Source: Parus major
Lineage: Eukaryota > Chordata > Aves > Passeriformes > Paridae
Assembly (NCBI RefSeq): GCF_001522545.3
Contig: NC_031777.1
Coordinates: 2,472,360 to 2,536,359, forward strand
Direction of reading: 5' to 3'
Length of the DNA stretch: 64,000 nucleotides
The notes beneath the pieces are model-generated. The model saw only the letters and a program-made list of their open reading frames with translations. It was not told the DNA's origin and made no database searches. Positions within the stretch are counted from its first letter, which is position 1; every line of letters begins with the position of its first letter. Below, one piece after another: positions 23,001-34,523 of the stretch. Position numbers and translations under genes: made by a program.

Positions 23001-25214
23001 TCTGATTTTTCCAAGTAATTGAAGGTGTTGTAAGATTCTCAGCTTGCTGTGTCAGAAGCTCTTAAAAAAAAAATATCAGGAACTTGGGTAGAAATTGCAG
23101 CAGGTTTATCTTAATGTGGAATATGTCATACATTGATGTTTAGGTGTGGAGCTGTAGACATTTCCTTGAGTATTCAAACACAGGAAGGGTCTGTGTACCC
23201 TTCTGCTTCACATGGCAAGGCAAAGGCTGGTTTAAAAGGGGGAATTTGTGTCAATTGAAAATAGCATATGCTTTTGGGTAGGAGAAACCAGCTGTAATTG
23301 TTTTATGTGTAACATAAGCTGTAGCATAATTAAGCTGTTTCTTTAGTGAAAATACTGCTTTTTGAGTTAGGAAAATGTTAAGTGTTTATGTTTAGCTTGC
23401 TCTTTACAGGAAATATCAAGGAAGTATTGAGTGTAATTACTGGAGATTAAGATTTTGTTTGGATGTTAACTCACACATTGGTTAATGTCATGTAAACACT
23501 ATTTGTCTCTTAGATTGGAAAAAGTTTTCCTTTAAAAGGGCAGCTATTGTTTCCTGCTTGGATACTTGGACACTGTTGTACCAAATTACTCCTATTCTAA
23601 GGAGAGGTGGCACTCCTCAAATGTCTCTAGAGCATCCTGCAGGTACTTTGAGCTGAAGTAACCAACATAAAGCTAGGGAAAGGCTCAGATACAGTCCCAG
23701 TGCTCAGCACTAAGGGCTATTCCACAGGCAGCTGCATCCAGATCCTGCATCCCTCTGGCTGAGTGTTCTGGGTTGCACTGAACATTTGGAATCCTTCTTG
23801 TTCCTGCTTGTGACCAGCGAAGATCTCTTCATTTCTGTGCCTGCAGACCTCATAAATCCACTCTCTGCCTTCACAGCTGCGATCTGCTGGGGGAGATAAA
23901 TGTTCATGGCACTGGTCAAGCAGCCTCAGAGCTGTTCCTTTTGACAGTGGGGATGTTGGGCCACTGCAGTGATGTCTGGCCCAGTGTCACTTCAGAAAGC
24001 AGAGGATGGCTGCTGATGTCATTTATTTATCAAAAATTAGGGTTACCTGCAGTTTTCAGGCTTCAGAGCCACCTGTATCATCCCAAGCCACGGAGTTGTT
24101 CAGTATTTCCAGCTTGGCTCAGAATATATTGTTCCTACAAATGTCTGTGTAAATCTCTATAAATATTTTGTATTAGATTAATGAAAACCCCCAACAATTA
24201 CAGGCTGTGTTTGTAGCTTGGTTCCCTCTGCTTGGGCATCCATGGATTTTCATACAGGTGATGGGACAGAAGGGATTGATTGCTCCAGGACTGACCTGGT
24301 TTCCTTCACCTTGGAAAGGTCCAAACAACACTGCAGACTGGGAATCTGCAAGTTTTGTCAGAGCCCACAAAAAGAACGTGAGGAAAGGAGCTTGATGGTG
24401 GTCTTGTGTTTGCCACCTCCATGTCTGCTTTTCCTTTTAAAAAAAGAGCTCCACAAACCAAAAACTGGGAAGTCACTGCTTCAGGGCTTTTTATTAAGTG
24501 TGGTATTTCCTTCCACGCATATGCTAAAATGTATACAGTGAGTCACGAAATGACAGCTCCTAGCAAGCATAAGACTTGCTCAAAATTATGTTATGTGTTT
24601 TACATTTATTTCCCTTCCTCTGAGTGTCTTTACTACTAATTTCCAGCTATGATTATGGTGCAGTTATTAATTAAGTCGTTACAGTTAAATGAGTAATCTG
24701 CCAGGCTTTGCTTTAGATCGCAGAACTATTTAACTATGACATTACTTACAGTATGTTTGTTTTTTATTTTTTGACTGTAATCTGGAAAATATTTTCCCTG
24801 TCTTAAATTGTTGGTTTGTTTTTTTTAAAGGGAAATTCTGTGATGAGAACTGGAAAACTTTACATAGACATTATTGGAATATTAACTAAACTTCCCCTTC
24901 AATATTTAAAACAAACAAAAAAAACCACCTCAACCCCACGTTATCTTGCAGAGTGTGCTGCTGTTTTTCACGGGCAGTTTGCTCAGATTGTTCAGATCCT
25001 CAGTGGGTTCTTGAAAAGGCTCCAGGTGCTGAGTCATGTGCACGCTGCTGCTGGGAGCCAAGAAGGATTTTGGACAGAGGAATAATAAAATATTCTGTTT
25101 ATGACAGTTATTAATAGGGCTGGTGGGGAGGGTACAGCAGCCTTTTGTGAAAAGTGGCTTTGCCCTCAGCCAGGAGGAATTTGTATCTTATTTGGGTCTT
25201 ACTGCCTTACCCAG

Positions 25215-25820
25215 TGTTATAGATACACATTGCATTGTTGGCTTTTTGCAAATATTAAAATAAATGTTGTATGTATAAGGTTAGAAAACTTTGTTATATT
25301 AATATAGTTCCTTCTATTTCTGTTATTGATAATAATTAGAAATAGTGGTATCATATACATATATGTTGAGCTATGGCATAGCATTAAAACAAAAACTACT
25401 TTTGTTTGTACAATCCAAAGACTGAAAAAGATAATTAGAGCCCCCCCTCCATTCTTAGATCATCTTGTCCAGATGAGGACAGCAGTGACCAGAGCTCTGG
25501 GGGAGGAATTTATTGCATTTCTGTTATCAGGGAATGTGAAACTCGGTGGAGCCAAGAAGATCGATTTATTGGGAAGGGGGTGAGTCAAAATCTAAACAAA
25601 GAAACATCCAAAACTTAAGAAGAATGTATGAATATGTATGAATTTATGAATATGCAGTAAGGTTCTGTTTTTAAGGGACAATCCTTTGTTAGCAAGGTGT
25701 GCTCTCTTGGCTGAATGCAGAGACACCCGGCCGTATCTGTATACTTTATTTTTATATCCTAATTGTCTTTCTATTAAACTTTTAAATTCTATAAAAAATA
25801 TGTGAACCTCGTTTTTCACA
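25215..25820 (+). mobile_element. Solo LTR, same family as 5488-6156 (copy 2)
   Basis: A 606-bp block starting TGTTATAGATACAC and ending GTTTTTCACA, flanked by exact 4-bp duplications ccag at 25211-25214 and 25821-25824. It shares ordered landmarks with copy 1: ttggcttttt near the start, gctatggcatagcattaaaa, ttatcagggaatgtgaaac, aacatccaaaac, gaatatgtatgaattt, atgaatatgcagtaagg, ggtgtgctctcttggc, and attaaacttttaaattc before the end. An ATTAAA near 25773 is a plausible polyadenylation signal and supports plus orientation. No coding sequence is present. Confidence 0.85.
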
Positions 25821-26135
25821 CCAGTAAAGAGCTGGGAGAAATGCTGAGCTCATATCTTAGTCGGGAAGGAAGGATTTGATCAATTTAAACCATGTAAAAC
25901 GATGCCTAATTTTATAAATACTTAAAGATGTATTTCCTATAGTAGCATCACCTCCAAAGGGTTAATATTTAGGGTTAATATTTCGCTCCCGCTGCAGGTA
26001 GCATGAAGTTCAGCCGAGCTGTAAAGTCAGAAGGATACAGGTGGAAAATACCTTTGGAAGAGAACATTGTTTGTCCTCATTTCACGCCTCATTAGCGGCA
26101 CCGCCGGAGGAGCCTCCCGCATTGTTCCGGGGACA

Positions 26136-26305
26136 NNNNNNNNNNNNNNNNNNNNNNNNNNNNNNNNNNNNNNNNNNNNNNNNNNNNNNNNNNNNNNNNN
26201 NNNNNNNNNNNNNNNNNNNNNNNNNNNNNNNNNNNNNNNNNNNNNNNNNNNNNNNNNNNNNNNNNNNNNNNNNNNNNNNNNNNNNNNNNNNNNNNNNNNN
26301 NNNNN
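26136..26305. other. Assembly gap (170 N)
   Basis: Run of N bordered on the right by a GC-rich 54-bp tandem repeat. The gap is probably an unresolved part of that minisatellite. Confidence 1.
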
Positions 26306-26386
26306 CCAGGGCTCTCATCTTCGGACCACCTGGGGGACAAGGGACATCTCCTCCCCATCCCAGGGCTCTCATCTTCGGACCACCTG
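26306..26386 (+). repeat. GC-rich minisatellite, 54-bp period, at gap edge
   Basis: The motif ccagggctctcatcttcgga continues as ccacctg and occurs at 26306 and again at 26360, identical over 27 bp. Only one full unit and half of a second are visible; the remaining units are presumably in the N run to the left. Confidence 0.8.
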
Positions 26387-29300
26387 CGTTTGGGGTGGAG
26401 AGCACCCTCCTCCCCTCGGCTCTCCTGGCACTGGCCTTAACTAGCAAAGGAAAAGACGGCAGCAATTATGGCACACGCAATTAACGAGCTTCTAATCTCC
26501 AGCCTTGTGTGTAATTGCTGCTGTCAAATACAATTAGTCTCTACCCAAGTTCCCTTCCCAGGGGGATGGCCAGGCCAGGCACACAGGAGAGGAGGGGAGC
26601 GAGTGTCTGAAACTTTAGGAGAGTTTACATTTTCTTGTTGTCGCCCTGATAATCCTCACTCCTCAAATAGAGAGATGTTAATCCAGAGCATTAAGGGAGC
26701 ATGATGGCCAGCAGAGCAGGTCTGCTCTTGTGTCTGAAGTGTCTTCTGTGAAATTTCTCGCCTGAGACGATACCAGCTTAATTACAATTCAATCAGCACA
26801 TGTCAGGGATTTACTGGCACTTACCTGTGAGCCTGACAGGGTTCCAGCACATCACCTGTCCTGCCAGACTGGAGTTGCTGCACCTCTCAGGTGTAGTTCA
26901 GGGAGCTGGGACGTGGGCCAGGATTTCTCCTACCCCTGCCAAACAAACCTCTGTGAGCACCCAGCAATTCCAACTCCTCCAGGCTTGGTGGCTCATCACC
27001 CTTGGTTGTACTTCAAAGCCCTGCAGCAGTTTGAAAGGCCATGACAGATTTTGGTGGCTGCTGAAGGCTGCCACATTCCTGCCAAGGAGAGGGTTTCACC
27101 ACTCTCCTGCTGTGTGTGCACCTCCCAGACAGGTACAGAGCAAAGTGGTGTGTCCCTGTCCCCAGGGAATGTGCCAGGCTGACACCTGCACTGGAGGAAC
27201 CAGGTGAATTGTGCAGCACAAATGCAGACTGGAATCTGCACTACGCATTTGCTGCTGCTGAAATGCTTGAGAAGCTTTGAGTAGAATCATTTTGTTTGGA
27301 GTATTCCTTGTCTGCATCCCACAAAGCTGGATGCAGCTGCTGCTCTGACTCAAGCTGCATCAGGCTCAGAGGAAGAGGAAAATAATACAATAAGTAGTGC
27401 AGACTTCCATGTGGTGTGGTGGCTCAGGTGTGAGATCCTGATACATCATTCTTGTTGAAGTTGTCTCACTTTTCTATTTCCAAGGTGTGTGATGATGAAA
27501 AACCTCAGTCTTGACCATTTTAAGGCATTAGTCAGGGTAACTTTGAAGATAAGTATTTTGATGAGATGAACCTTTTTTTGCTGATGCCTTTCTCTTCTTC
27601 TTAATTATGTATTTATGAGAAGTTATTTAAAGGTTTTGGGTGTGGAAAAAAGCCAGAGCGAGATGTGAGGGAACTGGGGGGATGATAGATGTGCAGCACA
27701 GCCACGTGCCTTGCCAAATGGCTATTGCTGTATTTGCTGGGTGTCTGGCCATGCAAAACCAGCCAGGCAGAGTTCCCATGTTGCTCTGCATAAAACTGGG
27801 ATGGCCCTACATTTAACCCATGCTTGGGATCTAGCCCCTCTGTTAACTCGAAATTATGGTTTTCCATTTTTGTAAAGGCTTTACTGAAACTTGTGGTGTT
27901 CCTGCTGTTTTGTAGCATTTCTGTAGTCTTCTCTGTACCTTCCTTGTCCAAATCAGGAGTCCCTTGCTCTCCATGTAAATAGCTGTGTCCCATTCCATCC
28001 CAGCTAATCACTGAGAGTGAGTTCATTTGCATTTCTATGGCGACTTCTGGCTCTCCAGCTTGAAGTGGGTCATTGGGAGGACCCATGAATTTGCCATCTT
28101 GTTAAATCTGTTGTAGCTTTGTAGATTGGAACAAAGCTTGGGTGTGGAAATGAAAAACAAACCATGCCAGTCCTTTCTTCAGGGATAGAGCAGGAGAGTG
28201 ATTCACCAAACCAGCCCCCATCAGGAAACTACTGCTCCTCCTCTTAAATGATAATTTTCATCCCGCTCCCCAAAAATGCCAAAAGAGAAATGGATCATTT
28301 TGTAATCACAGGAGAGTTTTGTGACAAAACCCACACAAAGAAAATGTTTGTCTATAATTGTTTTGCATTTCCATAATGCTTACTATGATAAAACCATCTT
28401 CTCTGTCTCCTTTATTTTTCAATCATGATTAGGCTTTAATGCTGTTAAAGCTTATAAGTGAGTTTGAGCCACTGTCTTGTTGAAGAGAAGATGGAGCTGA
28501 AATTTTCAGTGAGGCATTGGACAGGGTTTTTAATGTGTCTGTCATTATATGTTAACCTCTGAACTGAGACACGACGTCTGTTTTATGGCTGACAACAATT
28601 TAAAAGTATACATCTTGACATGGTGGATAAAGGAGGAAGGGGGAGTGGGGGGAAAAAAAAAAGAATTAATGATGTTAGCAAATATTAGTCCCTGTATTTC
28701 CATTTTGTTCCAAAAGTGGTTGTCAGGCTTTGAGGCTGTCTGGAGCAGCATTGCCAGTGACAGCCAGCCGGGATGCAATTGTCCCTTGGATCGAGCTGGG
28801 CTCTTATTGACAAATCCAGTGCACTGAGGCAGGGACGAGGATGCTCCACTGTCTGTTCCTGGAGGAGTGTGGTTTTTCTCCTGGCATTCCTGGTGACATT
28901 TGAGAAGGATCGTTCTGAGCTTAGTGGAGTTCTCTGCACCAGTCCCTGAGCCCATCTGGAGTCAGGGGAGTTGAAGATGTCTCTTCAGGAGTACGTTTGC
29001 TGCATACTGAAGCCCCCTGATTTATGCTGGTTTTGGCCAGCCAGACCCGCCCACCAAAGTTAACTGTCACAGCAGCAGTGACTTCGACATCAGCCCTAAT
29101 TGTGCACCAGCCACAAAGGATCAGTGGGCAAGGGGAAAACATGAGAAATTTCACTGTTTAAGGCATGTCTTACACTTCTCTATCGTCTTTTCCCCTATTT
29201 CTTACATGCCACTGCCTGTGCTTTGGCACACAGGTACAATCCTTCAGGGTGTCTTCACATGCTGTCACAAATTCCTCTTTATTCCCACAGTTTTTAACTG

Positions 29301-31124
29301 GCATTTTAAGAACAATGTCTTGTTCTTGTGGAGTTCACAGCAATTTTGCCTTTCCTACAGCACCTCTCTTGCGTGGTCCAACTTCAGATCTACAGCTCTC
29401 ATCTCCCTTGGGTTCAGGTTCCAAATTATGGAAGCCCTGGATTGTCCTGTTCCTTAACTATCAGTTGTTACCTGTGCATCTGCAGTGCTTCTGGACAGCG
29501 CTGCCAGCAGTGAAAGAAATGGAGCTGGATTAATTGAGAGCCACAAAGTTAATTATCAATGCCTTTTTAACAGAGGAGACAGGAAATTTGCTGTGTCAGT
29601 TTTTAATTTCATTGTGGTTTGCAGGGTAATGTGACTTTAAACTCATGAGTCATTATCTGCATATAGGTAGCCCTAAGAACCCTCTTTTGCTGTCAGGAGA
29701 TTTAAGGAGGAAAAGGGCATCTGTGTGTTACTGATCCCTTCAGCCAGGATGAGCAACAAATAAAAACACCAGTTGCTGTCAGTGATGTCAGTAGCTGTGA
29801 CGTGATTTGGAGGGAACTGCTGCTTCTTCCCCCTCTTTTTGTGTCACCGAGTTTGGAACATCGTGCTCAGATATTGTGTGGAAGTTCTGGCAGGCTGGGC
29901 AGCAAGGATTTTGGAAGTGGTCAGATGAGCTCATGGACAGGCAGGTTGTCAAAGGCAGCTGGAAAGAAACCAGTTTGTATCTGTGCTGCAACAAACTCAA
30001 CTTTTTTAGGAAGCCTGGACATATTCCCCTTTGAAAGCTCAGTGAGGATGAATGGTGGAGCCTTTTCTCTGTCTTCATGGCTAAATACTGAGAAAACAGA
30101 ATATGAAGAAGGTCCAGGAAAATAAACTTGTTCTACATATCAAGGACTGTGATGGAATAAGCTTGCTTCAACGTTCATAAATTGAATACTGAATTACTTA
30201 TTTCTGTGTGAAAGAGATGAGATAAAAGCTACTTGGACAAAGTAACTTGTATATGGATTAAAAGCCAGAGAAGTTTTTGCCTGAGTGTTTTTGGGAAAGC
30301 CTTTATCACTAAGTTCCCCAATGACCTTATGTGTACTCAATCAACGTGATTAATCTTTGGTAGAAATGCATTTGTTGTGCAAAGAAGGTGAACTTAATCC
30401 TAGAAATCTTTTTTTTTTAACAATTTCTGCCTCTAGAAAGATTAAATGTATTTTTTCAAATGTTTTTTCTGACTAGGAATAAAAGCAACAACCAAGAACT
30501 AGAGTGGGAAGAGATGAAAGAATATAGATTAAAAATTTTTTGCAGTTCCTGACACTGATTGAATGGCCATCATCCCTCAGTATCAAACAGGATAGGCTAG
30601 TAGTGAGTACAACTTCATTGTATAGGAATAACTCTTCTGTGCACTTTCAGGTGATCTGAAATTAATTTTATTTTATTAGTGGAATCTAAGTAATTGATGG
30701 ACAGTAAGGTTCCCTGCTAAATATTTTTTTTAAGAGGGGCACTGCACTGTAAAGACTCTGAAGCCCTTTCCCTTGAAGAAAGGAGAACTTCATGTCACCT
30801 TCTACTCTAAATTAGAGAGAGCCTACTTGCCATGGAATAGTCACCAAAGGCAATTTCCTTTCCATGTGTTTTTATAAAGAAGTATGTCTGTGATACCTGC
30901 AAACCCAATGTTATGGCTTTGGGCTGCTACAGGAGAACTGAAAGGTGGAACTGGTTGGCTCAAGCTGGGTAGAATGGAAAAATAAATGTGTTATAGGGAA
31001 CTAGTACACTGATTTAAAACAAAAGCAACCTGAAGAGCAGGAAGACAAATGTAAGGATGCATTATTAAAAATAAAAAAAATCAACATCTTTCTAGGTAGA
31101 ATTCTGATGGGACAGCAATGCTTT

Positions 31125-31558
31125 GGGGTGTAATGGAGCTGATGAGAGGGATGGGGAATTTCTCCTATGCAGAAAGGCTGAGGGAGCTGGGATTGTTCAG
31201 CCTGGACAAGAGAAGGCTTCAATGTGATCCAGTTGTGGCCTGAAGGGAATCTACAAGAAAGAAGCAGAAAGACTATTTACAATAGCTGGAGTGACAGGAC
31301 AAGAAGGAATGACTTCAAATTGAAAGAGAGTAGGTTTAGGTTAGATTATCAGAAAAAAATTCTCCCCTGGGAGGGTGGGGAGACCCTGGCACAGGTTGCC
31401 CAGAGAAGCTGTGGCTGCCCCTGGCCTGGGAGTGTTCCAGACAAGGTGGCACAGGGCTTGGAGCACCCTGGTCTAGGTGTCCCTGCTCATGACAGGAGAG
31501 TGAAACTAGGTGATTTTTAAGGTCCCTTCCAACCCAAATCATTCCAGGTTTCTGTGAT
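31125..31558 (+). mobile_element. CR1 LINE fragment
   Basis: Well-preserved CR1 3' region: aggctgagggagctgggatt, gttcagcctggacaagagaa, agtgacaggacaagaaggaa, gcccagagaagctgtggctg, aggtgatttttaaggtccct and tccaacccaaatcattccag. 5' truncated. Confidence 0.92.
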
Positions 31559-31673
31559 ACAGCTACAGAGAAGTTGCAAGAGGCTGGGACTTTCCTCCTG
31601 ACCCTTTTCACCCTAGGTGTGACACTGCCATCACAGAAAGCCTCAGACCTGTCCACTGGCAGCAGCAAGTTGC

Positions 31674-31716
31674 AATTAATGGGAATTAATTAATTAATTG
31701 ATTAATTAATTAATTG
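31674..31716 (+). repeat. (ATTA)n tract
   Basis: Tandem attaatta units interrupted by one attg. Self-complementary, giving many overlapping TAATTA homeodomain core sequences. It lies about 530 bp upstream of exon 4. Confidence 0.9.
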
Positions 31717-32241
31717 GTTTTGTAAGGAATTTCTGCTGCAAATTCCAAACGAGTTTTGGCTGTTTATCTGAAAACCAAAATACTTAATGCCGTGGAAGAG
31801 TTGAGGTTTCTGGTTCCCTGCACCCCCTAATTGGGTCAGGCTTTCAGACAGCAGGCACTTACCCCTGCTGAAAGTCTGGCATCAATGAAAAGTCAGGCAA
31901 TTGAAGATCCCAGGCTGCAGGAAGGTTTTTTTTGAAAAGGTAGGCCTGGGGCTCCATATCGATCAATCATTATTCTAATTGTTCATTTCTATTATGGTGG
32001 GAATCATTCAGAATCCTAGAGTTCCTGGGAGTAAATCATTTGGAAATGCTGCCCATTATAAAATTTAATTTTAAATCTATATTAAATAGATTTATAAAGG
32101 CAAGTTTTGCAATCTAGTAACAGAATATTATGCTGCCTCACAGAGGCTCAGCTTTTGGGTCCTGAGGGGCCAGGGCTGGGAATGAGGGTTGGGAATATGG
32201 TGGGAGCTGGGATGCTGGACCAATCTTTCTTTTTCTTTCAG

Positions 32242-32327
32242 ACAACAGAGAAGAGGGGAAAGGAAAGCAAAACTGTATTTGGAGGCCCAGTCATCAGCTC
32301 ATTATATCAAGAAGAAGAAATAATCAG
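32242..32327 (+). CDS. ACBD6: ACBD6 exon 4: linker between the ACB domain and the ankyrin repeats
   Basis: The acceptor is tttctttcag and the donor is atcag|gtgatt. It encodes residues 121-148 plus two bases of Arg149. The first part (TTEKRGKESKT) is charged and variable. The second part (FGGPVISSLYQEEEIIR) closely resembles the mammalian linker, whose conserved FGGPVISSLY block is diagnostic for ACBD6. The linker carries no catalytic residues and joins the acyl-CoA-binding and ankyrin parts. The 86-nt exon plus the 106-nt exon 5 restore phase 0. Confidence 0.95.
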
Positions 32328-34490
32328 GTGATTATCTGTGCTGGAATTCGGTTAAAAACAGTGTTTTTCTAATTTCATTTTGTTAAGCTTTTTTTTTTCT
32401 TTTTTTTAATATTGCACAAGTGTGGTGGCAGCTACAGTAGGATAATAAATGACAGGAAAGAACTTTTCAGGTCCATAATCATTTAAATCAATATCTGCCT
32501 GTATCATTGCCAGGTAGTAACCTTTCCCTAGCACAAGATGTGGGGGAAGGGCAAGGCTTCCCATTTTTCAGTTATATGGCTTAAAAAAAAAGGTAATATT
32601 GGATATTTTTAATAGAAAGCTATTCAGGCACTACCTTTTCCAAATAGTTATTTCTTTACCAATACATTCATTAGGGACTGTTCAGTGAAGGTTTTAGTGT
32701 TGGACAATGTTTGCCTTCAGGGACAGTTTGTGCCTTATATCAAATTAATTTTTTTTCTGGGCTCTCCAGCTAGAAAAGCCAGCTCTGCATTTACTGAACT
32801 AGAGTGGCTGCTACTTAAAACTGTCAAGGTGCAAGTAGTAAGTGACATTAGCTACTGAATAAGGACACCTGGATGATTTTTGTTTGGTTTATTTTTTTTT
32901 TTCTGTTCCAGGCTACTAATCATGGATATAATATTAAGCAGCGATATCTAAGTGATTTTGTGGAGGAAATTTTAGAATACTGTCTTGTATTTTTAGTTAA
33001 AATGAGCAGTCAGAGAAGACTAAATTTTTGACAGTGTTTCCTGACATGTGTCACCATTTATATGTGTTTGATCCCATTTTTTAATTAATGTCTTGCATCT
33101 TTTTACATCCAGGAAGTGTAAACACTGATTTCAGGACATGCAGTCTCCAGCTGAGAACTTACCTAAAGAGTTAAAACTCTAGCACAGCATTTCTTTGACT
33201 TGTTGTCACAACCCAAGGAACAGAAATCTTGATCAGGTGGCTCCAAACCCTTTGCAAAGAGCTCAGGTAGGAATGGAGGCAGCTGTTGTAAGCAGGCAGG
33301 GTGGCATTTGTGGTAATGCAGGCATTTCCCTCAGGATCGCAATCCACTTTAGAGTGGAGTACTTGGCCAGGAATGGTTTCCTTCCCTTGCTTGGAGAGCC
33401 AACATGTCTTTGACTTGCCCTGGTCCTTGAGCAGAGGTGGTCAGGTGTGACCTTGGTTTAATACACTGAGGAATGGCACTTCTGCAGCTCCTTTTTTGGC
33501 CCTGCTCTAGCAGTGCAGGTCTCAGCCAACATCCTTGATCTCACAGTTTGACTTTGTGGTTTAAATCCTGTTCAAGCTCTCCTTTTAGGGGTAGAGCACA
33601 TCCCTAAAATGCTGTCAGAGTCTTGGGTATCCCAAGTGCTGCCTAAGCCCTTTCTTGGGTTTGAAATACAGCATAATGTACAGAAAAAACAGAATTTTCT
33701 CTGGTTGACCTGACCAGCCTAAATCTTTTCGTGGGTTTGTTTTTATTTCCAGAAATACAGCTGCAAATACTTTTTTTCCCAAACATACCATGAGGAACAT
33801 AGGTATTGTTTAACACAGCACAGCTGTCCTTACAAATGAGGCTGTAGGCAGGTGTAGTCTCCCACACAGCTGGAAAAGGGTGATTCTGCTGAAATTTGTT
33901 GAATGCAGTGTCCTGACTCTGCTGGCAGAGTGGAAACTTGTGTAGTCTGTCAGCACAATTTGACTCCCAGGCATCAGTGTCTTCCTTGCAAGACAGGAAT
34001 GAGCAAGTGGCACCATCATCTACCCACAGAGTTGTACAGCTTTGCATTTCCTGGTTCTTTTGTCTGTTGTTCATTCTCTTCCTGGAATAGGGAATAAACA
34101 TGCAAGTATAGGCACATCTCTGGTATGATAATTCCACTAATAAGAGCACAGCCTTAAACAGCAAAATTGCTCTGGTACCAAACCAATCAAGCAGATAAAC
34201 CAAAGAGGGAGTGGCTCTAAACATTAGGTTTGGTGTCCAAGTTTGTCTAGAGCAAGTGTTGGTTCATCTGAGAAAGGTGACTTTTGTGAGGCTGTGAGTG
34301 GTTACTTACAAAAACATAAGTTTAACATTCAGTAATTCTTCATAAAACAGAATGTTGCCTTTAAAAAAATTAAGGCACTTTCTGTAGAGGAAGAACATGA
34401 AATATTTTAAGGGGAAAGGAAACTGATTAATTTGAGCCAAGATAAGTTTTAACACATGGATAGTTCTGAGTAAGTCCCCTGCTGTCAGTT

Positions 34491-34492
<2 letters not shown>

Positions 34493-34521
<29 letters not shown>
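34493..34521 (+). repeat. (TG)n microsatellite
   Basis: About 14 uninterrupted TG units in intron 4. Confidence 0.95.

Positions 34522-34523
<2 letters not shown>

Larger units (their letters stand above)
13708..32241 (+). other. ACBD6: ACBD6 intron 3
   Basis: 18.5 kb. Mostly AT-rich unique sequence with no recognised exon. It includes a short CR1 end (22.57 kb), an A-rich tract (22.97 kb), a solo LTR (25.2-25.8 kb), an assembly gap beside a 54-bp minisatellite (26.1-26.4 kb), TAAT-rich candidate conserved blocks (24.6, 26.4-26.8 and 29.0 kb), a CR1 copy (31.1-31.6 kb) and an ATTA microsatellite (31.67 kb). The longest open frames (16915-17565 on + and 27613-28086 on -) match nothing recognised. 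Confidence 0.85.

Noticed and set aside
23300..23345. Possible third copy of the 4-bp-duplication LTR family
   Set aside because: Only ataagctgtagcataatta resembles the LTR. The flanks do not match and there are no ends or duplications.
27613..28086. 157-codon minus-strand open frame in intron 3
   Set aside because: No recognised similarity or supporting signals.
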